A program made the position numbers and the translations under genes. The notes beneath the pieces were generated by a model. That model made no database searches, had not been told where the DNA came from, and saw only the letters and a list, made by a program, of their open reading frames with translations. A stretch of DNA of 32,373 bases from Gammaproteobacteria bacterium (lineage in GTDB: Bacteria > Pseudomonadota > Gammaproteobacteria > Pseudomonadales > Azotimanducaceae_A), in NCBI GenBank assembly GCA_012960755.1, contig DUAT01000153.1, forward strand, positions 1-32,373. Reading direction: 5' to 3'. Each line of letters opens with the position of its first letter. The stretch's first letter is position 1. This document shows, in pieces, positions 8,354-16,858 of this stretch.

Positions 8354-9727
8354 TTGAACACAATATGGAGACGATCAGCATATGCCCGGGCAGTGTGGCT
8401 ACTGCTGGTGTGCTCGTTCAGCTCTTCAGCCGACGAGTTTCCGGCGGTGGACTGCGTGATCAGCCCCTACCAGATCGTAGAACTAGGTAGTGCAGTACCC
8501 GGTGTTATTGATCGCATTTCTGTTGAACGCAGTGACTTCGTCAGAAAGGGCCAGATTATTGCGGAGCTGGCATCGGGTGTTGAGCGTGCCGCTGTTGCAC
8601 TGGCCAGGGCACGCGCCCAGGTAGAGCCAGAGATCAATGTCTGGCAAATCAATGTTGAATTTGATGAAAAACGCAAAGAGCGGATCCATTCGCTGTATGA
8701 CAACAAAGTTGTCTCCGATGACAACAAGGATGAAGCAGATCGCGAAGCCAAACTCTCGACCTGGAAGCTTCAACAGGCCCGGGATCTGAAGAAAATACGT
8801 CAACACGAACTTGAGCGCGCGGTGGAACAACTGAAGCAAAAGACGATTGCCTCACCCATTGATGGTTTTATCCTCGAGAAATACAAGCTGGTTGGAGAGT
8901 ATGTCGAAGATCAGGCGATCGTCAGAATTGCGCAACTGGATCCCCTGAATGTTGAAGCCATTGTACCTATTGAACTGTTTGGCAAGATCCCCGTTGGCAT
9001 GCTTGCCGAGGTACATCCAGAGACATTGTCTGCCGGAGTAAGAACGGCTCTTGTGACCGTGGTAGACCGAACTGGAGATGCTGGCAGCGGCACTTTTGGT
9101 GTACGCCTCGAAATGCCGAACCCTGCACTTGAGTTACCTGCAGGGCTGAAATGCGACTTACGATTTGTCGAGAACTCAGTGCCCGAAGCAACAGCCGGTA
9201 GCATGCCGAGTAAACTATCGAATGCATGGGAGCAGATATCAGGATCAGCTCGCGCGTCCGCTAACAAAGAATCGAATATTCCGAAAAAACAGATCATTGA
9301 AGCATTGTCCGATAGCGAATTGGGACTCGTTGAGCTGGACCCCAAAACACCACAGGGGGCGTCAAAGTCCCCGAGACCTTCGGCCCGTGTATATGCAGAA
9401 CCATGGGCTGGTGCTCAAAAGAAACTGGCAGATCAACTGGAGATGCTGATGGCGTCTTCCGTAAACCAGACACTGGATAAAAGTGGAGCAGCGAGTGCTG
9501 ATGGCACTGACGTCGGTGGCTCGAGCAAGAAATTCCACCCTATCCAACTGCCTCCCGTAACGAAAAAGAAAGAAACCAGTACTTCAGTTGAACCTGAGCT
9601 TGAATCGACGTCAACGTCTGAGATTGACGAAGACAGTGCCGTCGTGGTCATCGATCAAAACTTCAGTCAATCCACTTTGAGATCAGCGAATGGACTGGAT
9701 TCGAAAATTATTACAACACCGCGATAA
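8354..9727 (+). CDS. Periplasmic adaptor (HlyD/RND MFP type) with long disordered C-terminal tail
   Basis: A 457-residue protein starting at TTG. The N-terminus is a Sec-type signal (AVWLLLVCSFSSSA, cleavage near 26). Residues ~35-275 form a compact adaptor: first lipoyl half VELGSAVPGVIDRI, a hairpin of about 80 residues, second half TIASPIDGFILEKYKLVGEY, then a barrel domain. The last ~180 residues are Ser/Thr/Glu/Lys-rich with no recognisable domain and end SKIITTPR; such a tail is unusual for an adaptor. The gene follows the M50-lipoyl gene after a 226-bp gap in which I see no gene. The LEPR-motif gene begins inside its last 38 bp. Likely third adaptor of the same export module. Confidence 0.8.
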   Translation: MNTIWRRSAYARAVWLLLVCSFSSSADEFPAVDCVISPYQIVELGSAVPGVIDRISVERSDFVRKGQIIAELASGVERAAVALARARAQVEPEINVWQINVEFDEKRKERIHSLYDNKVVSDDNKDEADREAKLSTWKLQQARDLKKIRQHELERAVEQLKQKTIASPIDGFILEKYKLVGEYVEDQAIVRIAQLDPLNVEAIVPIELFGKIPVGMLAEVHPETLSAGVRTALVTVVDRTGDAGSGTFGVRLEMPNPALELPAGLKCDLRFVENSVPEATAGSMPSKLSNAWEQISGSARASANKESNIPKKQIIEALSDSELGLVELDPKTPQGASKSPRPSARVYAEPWAGAQKKLADQLEMLMASSVNQTLDKSGAASADGTDVGGSSKKFHPIQLPPVTKKKETSTSVEPELESTSTSEIDEDSAVVVIDQNFSQSTLRSANGLDSKIITTPR

Positions 9728-10076
9728 TTGGTCCGAGCGCACCCCTGCAACATCTTCGTCCCACTTTGAACGCCTGGAACCACGTGTAGTGCTGTCGGCA
9801 GACTTTCTGCCGGGTTTGATGGACCAGGATTTTGGCGATCTGCCTGAGCGACTGGACGGGTCGTCTGACCTTCAGCCGTTAGTTTCGTTTCTCTCCTCAC
9901 TGTTGGAGAAGCAAACGATTAAGGATTCTTTTTTTACACTACGACCGGGCTACCAACAGCTAATTGATACCGTGCAATCATCGCCTGATGGCGCGGTTTA
10001 CAGCGGCAGGCAATGCAAGCAGCCTAAACCCGAACTTCATTCATTGCAGGCGATAATCGAAAGTAGAGTCCAATAA
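9690..10076 (+). CDS. Small LEPR-XLL motif protein
   Basis: A 128-residue protein carrying FERLEPRVVLSADFLPG at residues 26-42. This matches the LEPR-XLL motif, normally found near the N-terminus of very long, repetitive bacterial surface or secreted proteins, where it is presumed to direct sorting. Here the protein stops about 90 residues after the motif and has no repeats, no signal peptide and no transmembrane helix. The gene overlaps the adaptor gene by 38 bp and lies 27 bp before the hybrid kinase gene, so it is firmly inside the operon. It may be a dedicated small substrate, an accessory factor, or the surviving N-terminus of a former long protein. The frame continues cleanly to TAA. 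Confidence 0.65.
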   Translation: MDWIRKLLQHRDNWSERTPATSSSHFERLEPRVVLSADFLPGLMDQDFGDLPERLDGSSDLQPLVSFLSSLLEKQTIKDSFFTLRPGYQQLIDTVQSSPDGAVYSGRQCKQPKPELHSLQAIIESRVQ

Positions 10077-10103
10077 AAAGGTTAAAAAGCAAGAGGGATT
10101 GAA

Positions 10104-13100
10104 ATGATCAATGTACTATCATTACCATTGCGATACATGCGGGCTCACAGCACCAAGGCCTGGGTAGCGCTTGGCCAGGCGGGTATGATTGTCAGTCTGA
10201 TTCTGACCGCTGCAATTCTCGGTTTGTTACCCGACAGAGATGGCATGTTGAGGGAAAGCTACACAGCCGTCGGCGAAGCGGTGGCGGCGAACAGCTCTGT
10301 ATTTCTCACGCGCTCGGATATTCGGCGTATGGAAGCCAACCTGGCGATCATAGTAGAACGTAATTCGAAAATACAATCCGCTGGTATTCGGACTGAACAA
10401 GGGCTTCTCGTCGTGGAGATTGGTAACCATGAATCACAATGGGCTACGTCAGAGGATACTGATGCGAATAGTACGCAGGTTTACGTCCCTATCTGGCAAG
10501 GTAGTGCCAAATGGGGGCAGGTTGAACTACGTTTTCCGCCTTTGCGAGCAGCGGGTTGGAAAGGCTGGTTCTCGCATCCGCTGGTCAACCTGATAGTATT
10601 TTTAACCCTGAGTAGCTTCCTGCTGTTCTTTTTTTACCTGGGCAGAATTCTTAAGCAACTTGACCCATCCCAGGCGGTACCTGATCGAGTCCGGTCTGCC
10701 TTTGATACGTTGGCCGAAGGGCTACTGGTAATTGATGCAAGGCAAAACATTGTCCTGGCCAATGCCGCATTTGCGTCAATCGTGGACCGCACTCCGCAGG
10801 AACTGATGGGCCATCAGGCTGGCAACTTTCCCTGGGCAAACATGAATGCTGATCCTTTTGACAACGATCAGGCGCCATGGACGCTCGCTCTGAAAGAAGG
10901 CACGCAGCAAACGAATACTCGCCTGCGACTCGAACTTGTTCGAGGCAGAAGCTGGACATTTATTGTGAATTGTTCACCGGTTCAGTCGGAAGCTGGCAAG
11001 GCAAGTGGGGTGTTAATTAGCTTTGATGATGTGACTGAGCTTGAAGGAATAGAAATTGAACTACAAAAATCAAAGGAGGAGGCCGATGCCGCGAATCAGT
11101 CCAAGAGTGATTTCCTTGCAAACATGAGTCACGAGATTAGAACACCAATGAATGCCATACTGGGGTTTACAGATGCATTGAGACGTGGTTTCGACAAGAA
11201 TGGTGCTGAAAGCCGGAAGTACCTGAACACCATTTATTCAAGTGGTACTCACTTGCTCGACTTGATAAACGACATACTTGACCTGTCGAAAGTGGAGGCA
11301 GGCCGTATCGAGATTGAGACCGTGCCTTTCGGTCCTCACCTTTTGGTCCATGAAATCGTGAAAATCATGACAGTCAAAGCTGCAGAAAAAGACGTTTTTA
11401 TCCAGTACGAACCTGATGGTCCGCTGCCGGTGCAGATTGAATCTGATCCGGGTAAGATCCGCCAGATACTCACGAATCTGATCGGAAATGCAATCAAGTT
11501 CACGCAGAGTGGTGGAGTCACAGTAGCAACAAAATTTGAGACCAAAGAGAGTCGCTCCCTGATCAGCTTCGAAGTAAAAGACACAGGTATTGGCATGACC
11601 AAGGAACAGACGGGTATGGTGTTTGAGTCATTCGTGCAGGCTGACAGTTCGATTACTCGTCGCTTTGGTGGCACCGGGCTTGGACTCGCCATTAGTAAGC
11701 GTTATGCGGAGGCACTTGGCGGCGATATCCTGGTCAAGAGTGTGCCCGATGAAGGCAGTGTGTTTACCTGCACCATTGAAGTGTTAACCAGTCCCGATGT
11801 TGAGATTCTTGAACCTCAGCAACTGTTGTTAGATGACGAGATCGTAATAGAGGAGTCCGGAATGAGTTGGGTCTTTCCGACTGCCAGGATTCTGGCTGTC
11901 GATGATGGCGAAGAAAACATTGCTTTGCTGGGACTGGTATTACGGGAGCTTAATCTTGAAGTTGATACGGCCGTAAACGGGAAAATAGCAGTCGAGATGA
12001 CCGAGAGCCACAGCTACGACCTGGTACTGATGGACGTTTCAATGCCGATGATGGATGGTTATGAGGCAGTTGGACGAATGCGAAAACAGGGGCTTAAAAT
12101 TCCTATCATTGCCCTGACAGCACACGCAATGAAGGGTGCTGAAGAGAAGTGCCTGGCTGCTGGCTATTCCGGTTATATGACTAAACCGATAGATATTGAA
12201 AAGCTGACTGCCGATTTGGCGAAGAACCTTAATGCCGAATCTGTTGTGGATTCAGAAAATACGTGGAAAAATTCACACAAACAGCCTCGGGGGCATAACA
12301 AGGAGGTTATTCGATCATCACTGCTTACTGCCAACCCTAAAATTTCTGAATTGGTTGCAAGATTTATTATTCGCCTGGATGAGCAGCTAGGTCTTGTTGA
12401 ACAGGCTTTTGACCAGGGTGATTTTGAAGAAGTGGCGCGTATCAGCCACTGGTTAAAGGGGTCGGCGGGCAGCATTAGGTTTCACGAGTTTACGGAACCA
12501 GCTAAAAAGCTTGAAGATGCAGCGCAAAGAGAGGATTTCACCGTTGTTAGTGAACTATTGCATGTCCTGCAGGACATGGCCGGTCGGTTACAACCAATGA
12601 AAACGAAGCCTGGTCGTGAAAGAAGAAATCGACCCATCGAGAATATGTCAAGTAGTGAGAGTGCCGGACAGGCTGGAGTCGACCGCAAAAACGATAGGCT
12701 TGTCGAATTGCATGCAAGGAGCCCAATTTATTCCAGTTTGCACTTGAAGAATGAAAAACTTCGCGAACTCGTTGGGCAGTTCGTTACCAAACTCGAAAAA
12801 CAACTGGTTGTAATGGAGCAGGCTCGTGAAGACAGGAACTATGACCAAATGACGTTGCTCAGCCATTGGCTTAAGGGTTCGGCTGGCAGCGTTGGATTTC
12901 AGGAATTCACGGTCCCCGCCGCCGAACTTGAAATTGCCTCTGGAGAAAGCGATGATGAAAGAATCGATTCATTGGTCGTTGAAATTAATAATTTATTCAA
13001 TAGAATTGAGTTACTTCCTGCGCTTCAAACCGTATCAGGATACCCTGGTAAAAAATCGGGGTCAGGTTTCGAGTTCGGATCAGAGGAAAGGAACAGACAA

Positions 13101-13115
13101 TTAACAACAAACTAA
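10104..13115 (+). CDS. Hybrid sensor histidine kinase with REC and two tandem Hpt domains
   Basis: A 1003-residue kinase with RBS AGAGGGA 7 bases before ATG. Layout: TM1 (~22-43), a ~110-residue periplasmic loop, TM2 (~160-180), PAS (~195-315), HisKA with H343 in MSHEIRTPMN, HATPase (N-box NLIGNAIKF, DTGIGM, GTGLGLAISKR), REC (~595-705) with D644 in LMDVSMPMMDG, then two Hpt domains with H782 and H921. Both Hpt motifs read HWLKGSAGS and the surrounding ~60 residues are clearly similar, so the second arose by duplication. ArcB/BarA-type kinases usually have one Hpt. The gene sits directly after the LEPR gene and 50 bp before the REC-EAL gene, a likely phosphorelay target. Confidence 0.92.
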   Translation: MINVLSLPLRYMRAHSTKAWVALGQAGMIVSLILTAAILGLLPDRDGMLRESYTAVGEAVAANSSVFLTRSDIRRMEANLAIIVERNSKIQSAGIRTEQGLLVVEIGNHESQWATSEDTDANSTQVYVPIWQGSAKWGQVELRFPPLRAAGWKGWFSHPLVNLIVFLTLSSFLLFFFYLGRILKQLDPSQAVPDRVRSAFDTLAEGLLVIDARQNIVLANAAFASIVDRTPQELMGHQAGNFPWANMNADPFDNDQAPWTLALKEGTQQTNTRLRLELVRGRSWTFIVNCSPVQSEAGKASGVLISFDDVTELEGIEIELQKSKEEADAANQSKSDFLANMSHEIRTPMNAILGFTDALRRGFDKNGAESRKYLNTIYSSGTHLLDLINDILDLSKVEAGRIEIETVPFGPHLLVHEIVKIMTVKAAEKDVFIQYEPDGPLPVQIESDPGKIRQILTNLIGNAIKFTQSGGVTVATKFETKESRSLISFEVKDTGIGMTKEQTGMVFESFVQADSSITRRFGGTGLGLAISKRYAEALGGDILVKSVPDEGSVFTCTIEVLTSPDVEILEPQQLLLDDEIVIEESGMSWVFPTARILAVDDGEENIALLGLVLRELNLEVDTAVNGKIAVEMTESHSYDLVLMDVSMPMMDGYEAVGRMRKQGLKIPIIALTAHAMKGAEEKCLAAGYSGYMTKPIDIEKLTADLAKNLNAESVVDSENTWKNSHKQPRGHNKEVIRSSLLTANPKISELVARFIIRLDEQLGLVEQAFDQGDFEEVARISHWLKGSAGSIRFHEFTEPAKKLEDAAQREDFTVVSELLHVLQDMAGRLQPMKTKPGRERRNRPIENMSSSESAGQAGVDRKNDRLVELHARSPIYSSLHLKNEKLRELVGQFVTKLEKQLVVMEQAREDRNYDQMTLLSHWLKGSAGSVGFQEFTVPAAELEIASGESDDERIDSLVVEINNLFNRIELLPALQTVSGYPGKKSGSGFEFGSEERNRQLTTN

Positions 13116-13165
13116 CCGGCACGGATCGCAACTTTTCGGGGCAATCAGGTAACCCCTATGATTCG

Positions 13166-14869
13166 TTGATCATGATGGTCGACGATGAACCGATATTGAT
13201 GGCGGTTGTGAAAGAGTTTCTCCATGAGGCTGGTTACCGCAATTTCAATCTGGTGGAGGATTCGACAAAAGCTCTGGGGAAACTCAGAGAATATCAACCT
13301 GATATCTTATTGCTTGATCTGGTAATGCCTGAGGTTGACGGCTTTGAAATTCTACAGGCAGTCCGGGCCGATCCGGTAACGCGGCACTTGCCTGTCGTTG
13401 TTCTAACATCCTCAGGTGATGCAGAAACCAAGCTCAGGGCACTGGAAATGGGCGCTACTGACTTTCTGGCGAAGCCAGTCGATAGCAGTGAGTTGATACT
13501 ACGATTGCGAAACACGCTCACCGTCAAGGCTTACCAGGATCAGCTTGCGCATTACGATACCCTGACTGGATTACCAAACAGAGAACAGTTCACGAACAAG
13601 CTTACCTGGGCGATTCAGCATGCTCAACAAACGCGTCAACCAGCTGGTGTTCTTAACATCGAGCTGGAGCGCTTTAAGTATGTTAATGACACACTGGGGC
13701 CCAGGATTGGAGACAAGCTGTTGGCGCTGGTCGCATCCCGGTTGACGCATTGTATTGCAATGGATAATTATCTCACTGAAACTGAACGAATTATTCCTTC
13801 TGGTAGTGTTTCAAGGCTTGGCGGCAGCGAGTTTTCCGTGATACTCCACGAAATAGCTCATATTGAAAAACTAATATATGTAGCACGCCGGTTAACCCAG
13901 TCGATGATTGACCCATTCTACGTTGACGAACACGAGATATTCCTCACCGCGAGTATCGGTATCGCACTATATCCACTAGACGGCGACGCACCCGACGAGC
14001 TAATGAAAAATGTAGCAGTCGCAACAGATTATGCGAAACGAAATGGTCGCAGCAGCTACCAGTTTTATACCAGGGATCTTAACGCCAGCGCTGAGGGACT
14101 GTTGAAGCTGGAGACCGACCTTCGAAAGGCGATTGAAAGAAACCAGCTTGAAATCTACTATCAACCGAAAATTAATGGCGGTACTGGCAGGGTGTCCGGG
14201 ATGGAGGCGTTGATACGTTGGCACCGGAGCGAAAACGATATGGTATTTCCCGGTGATTTCATACCCGTCGCTGAACAGATGGGAGAAATTGTTCCCATGG
14301 GTAACTGGATTTTCAACGAGGTGTGCCGACAATACCGTGAATGGCTGTTAGACGGCATGGAGGCACTGAAGGTTTCTGTAAATGTGTCAGGCTATCAGTT
14401 TTCGGATAAGGATCTTTGTAGTTCCCTGGAGGTTGTACTCAGCGAACACAAGATGGATGCGGCCAATCTGATGCTGGAAATAACAGAGACGGTACTGATG
14501 GGTGATGTGGAAGGTAGCATTCAGACACTGCACGACATCAAAGATCTTGGCCTTTCGCTTTCCATCGATGATTTTGGAACAGGTTACTCGTCCCTGAGCT
14601 ACCTGAAACTACTCCCGATTGAAGAATTGAAGATCGACAGGTCCTTTATTGTTGATTTGAATGAGAGTAAGAGTGACGCCGCGATCGTTCGGGCCATCAT
14701 TGCGCTGGCAGACGGTCTTGAGCTTGACCTGGTAGCGGAAGGCGTCGAAACCGAACAGCAACTAAAATTCCTGAACGACAATGGCTGTGAGACGATACAA
14801 GGTTATTACTATAGCAAGCCGCTGACGGCTGACCAGTTCAGACAGTTTGTGCAGCAGCGTAATCAGTGA
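13166..14869 (+). CDS. Response regulator REC-GGDEF(degenerate)-EAL, probable c-di-GMP phosphodiesterase
   Basis: A 567-residue regulator. The REC domain (1-120) has the acidic pair VDDEP and phosphoacceptor D51 (LLLDLVMPEVDG). The GGDEF domain (~125-300) carries GGSEF at 219-223: the substitution in the active-site motif argues against cyclase activity, though it may still bind GTP. The EAL domain (~315-560) is intact, with GMEALIRW, the Asp pair in SIDDFGTGYSS and VAEGVETE, so phosphodiesterase activity is expected. The start is uncertain: TTG 13166 or ATG 13172 begins unusually close to the REC core, and the frame stays open upstream into the kinase gene. The upstream hybrid kinase is the obvious phosphodonor. 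Confidence 0.9.
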   Translation: MIMMVDDEPILMAVVKEFLHEAGYRNFNLVEDSTKALGKLREYQPDILLLDLVMPEVDGFEILQAVRADPVTRHLPVVVLTSSGDAETKLRALEMGATDFLAKPVDSSELILRLRNTLTVKAYQDQLAHYDTLTGLPNREQFTNKLTWAIQHAQQTRQPAGVLNIELERFKYVNDTLGPRIGDKLLALVASRLTHCIAMDNYLTETERIIPSGSVSRLGGSEFSVILHEIAHIEKLIYVARRLTQSMIDPFYVDEHEIFLTASIGIALYPLDGDAPDELMKNVAVATDYAKRNGRSSYQFYTRDLNASAEGLLKLETDLRKAIERNQLEIYYQPKINGGTGRVSGMEALIRWHRSENDMVFPGDFIPVAEQMGEIVPMGNWIFNEVCRQYREWLLDGMEALKVSVNVSGYQFSDKDLCSSLEVVLSEHKMDAANLMLEITETVLMGDVEGSIQTLHDIKDLGLSLSIDDFGTGYSSLSYLKLLPIEELKIDRSFIVDLNESKSDAAIVRAIIALADGLELDLVAEGVETEQQLKFLNDNGCETIQGYYYSKPLTADQFRQFVQQRNQ

Positions 14870-14938
14870 TCTATCCATGCCATACCCCTTGTAGTATTTA
14901 GTGTTAAATCGGCCAGAAGCTTCAATTTGGGAAACCTC

Positions 14939-16846
14939 GTGAAAATTGCCATTATCATCTGGGCATTAGCCCTTGCCAGCTGCCAGGATAGTTCAAGTGT
15001 GGTCGATTTAGGCGAGCGGAAGACAATGGCGTCTGATCATCAAACTGTTAGCTACTCTGCGAAGGATTTATTTGCCTCAACATCTGTATTTGGCAGTTCA
15101 ATCAGCAAAGATGGCAGCGCAATTCTTGTTACAACTGATGAAAGCGGAATATTTAATGTGTACCGACAACCCGTTAGTGGAGACAAGAAAAAGGCTATTA
15201 CCCAATCAGTCGCCGATGCAATTATTGGCGTGTCTTTTTTTCCAGCAGACGATCGAATTCTTCTGACAGCTGACCAGGAAGGAAACGAGTTAAACCATCT
15301 ATATGTAAGGGAGCTAGATGGTTCCCTTAAAGACATCACACCAGGTGACAATGTGAAAGCAAACTTCACCGGTTGGGTATCGGATCGGTCTGAGTTTTAC
15401 CTGAGTACCAATGAGCGAAATGAGAAATACTTTGATCTGTATCGCTATCAGACAGCTGATTATTCACGGCAAATGGTCTTCAGAAATGACGCAGAGTGGG
15501 CAATATCTGCGATTAGCGATGATGGTCGTTGGGTTGCGATACGTCGCAAGCACAATGATGCGGATTCAGATATTTATGTGGTAGATCTCACGGAAAAGAC
15601 AGCAGACCCAGTATTGATTACAGCCCATGTAGGTAATGTTGAGCACTTCTTTTTTACCTTTACTCGCGACAGCCAATACCTTGTTTACGGTACAGATGAA
15701 TATGGAGAATACGTACAGGCCTGGCGACACAATCTCTCCACGGAAGAAAAAGAAAAAATTGTTGAGCGAAACTGGGATGTTACTTTCCTGTCATTTTCTT
15801 CAGATGGGCGTTATTCCGTTACAGGGACTAATGCCGATGCGTCGACAAAGATTGAAATTGTAGAAACTGCGACAGGTGAAATCCTATCGTTGCCTGATCT
15901 GCCCACTGGAGATATGGCTGGCGTGAATTTCTCGAATGATAGTAAAACAGTAGCGTTTTACATCAATGCTGACAATACACCTGCCAATCTTTATGTCTAC
16001 CATATTGACTCGAAAAAACTTCGGCAGTTAACGCAGTCGATGAATCCGAAGGTTGATCCTTCATACCTTGTTGAAAGTGAGGTCGTACGTTTTCCGAGTG
16101 ATGACGACCTGGATATTCCGGGGTTGCTGTACAAACCGACGCAGGCTTCCAGTTCAAAACCAGTGCCGGCGCTAATCTGGATTCACGGGGGGCCGGGTGG
16201 GCAGTCGCGAAAAGGCTATCGGCCGGAAATTCAACACCTGGTTAATCACGGTTATGCCGTGCTTGCTGTAAATAATCGCGGGTCTTCGGGATATGGTAAG
16301 ACGTTTTATCATCTGGATGATCGGCGGCACGGCGAAGCTGATCTGGCGGATATTGTGAACGCAAAGTATTACTTGCAGTCATTGGCCTGGGTAGAACCGA
16401 ACAAGATAGGGGTCATTGGTGGGAGCTATGGGGGTTATCTGACAATGGCGGCCATGGCTTTCACAGACGAATTCCAGGTTGGGGTTAATATTTTTGGTGT
16501 AATGAACTGGGAACGGACGCTTCAGAACATTCCGCCCTGGTGGGAGAGTATTAAAGCGTCATTATACGATGAGATGGGTGATCCGGCGGTTGACCAGGAA
16601 CGCCATCGTAGAATTTCTCCGTTGTTTCATGCAGCGAACATTCAAAGACCTATACTGGTTGTTCAGGGTGCCAATGATCCAAGGGTTTTGCAAATCGAGA
16701 GTGATGAAATGGTTGCTGAGCTCAGAAAAAATGAGATACCCGTGGAATATGTGCTCTTTCCGGATGAGGGCCATGGCTTTCGAAAGAAAGCAAACCGCAT
16801 AACGGCTCAAAATGCCTATCTGTCATTTCTGAAAAAATACCTGTAG
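14939..16846 (+). CDS. S9-family (prolyl oligopeptidase-type) peptidase, lipoprotein
   Basis: A serine peptidase of about 635 residues with an N-terminal beta-propeller (~40-385) and a C-terminal alpha/beta-hydrolase domain. The nucleophile lies in GGSYGGY (Ser ~496), with ANDPRV for the Asp and DEGHGF for the His; the oxyanion region is WIHGGPGG. I chose GTG 14939 over TTG 14927: it yields KIAIIIWALALASC, a short lipoprotein signal with lipobox LASC, and GGGA lies just upstream. It is therefore likely lipid-anchored, facing the periplasm or outer surface, where it would cleave oligopeptides. It begins 70 bp after the REC-EAL gene on the same strand and is convergent with the next, decayed gene, only 12 bp away. 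Confidence 0.9.
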   Translation: MKIAIIIWALALASCQDSSSVVDLGERKTMASDHQTVSYSAKDLFASTSVFGSSISKDGSAILVTTDESGIFNVYRQPVSGDKKKAITQSVADAIIGVSFFPADDRILLTADQEGNELNHLYVRELDGSLKDITPGDNVKANFTGWVSDRSEFYLSTNERNEKYFDLYRYQTADYSRQMVFRNDAEWAISAISDDGRWVAIRRKHNDADSDIYVVDLTEKTADPVLITAHVGNVEHFFFTFTRDSQYLVYGTDEYGEYVQAWRHNLSTEEKEKIVERNWDVTFLSFSSDGRYSVTGTNADASTKIEIVETATGEILSLPDLPTGDMAGVNFSNDSKTVAFYINADNTPANLYVYHIDSKKLRQLTQSMNPKVDPSYLVESEVVRFPSDDDLDIPGLLYKPTQASSSKPVPALIWIHGGPGGQSRKGYRPEIQHLVNHGYAVLAVNNRGSSGYGKTFYHLDDRRHGEADLADIVNAKYYLQSLAWVEPNKIGVIGGSYGGYLTMAAMAFTDEFQVGVNIFGVMNWERTLQNIPPWWESIKASLYDEMGDPAVDQERHRRISPLFHAANIQRPILVVQGANDPRVLQIESDEMVAELRKNEIPVEYVLFPDEGHGFRKKANRITAQNAYLSFLKKYL

Positions 16847-16858
16847 ACAAGCGACGGG

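Noticed and set aside
8911..9345. 144-codon minus-strand frame opposite the tailed adaptor
   Set aside because: Serine-rich mirror of the adaptor sequence with no domain or RBS.
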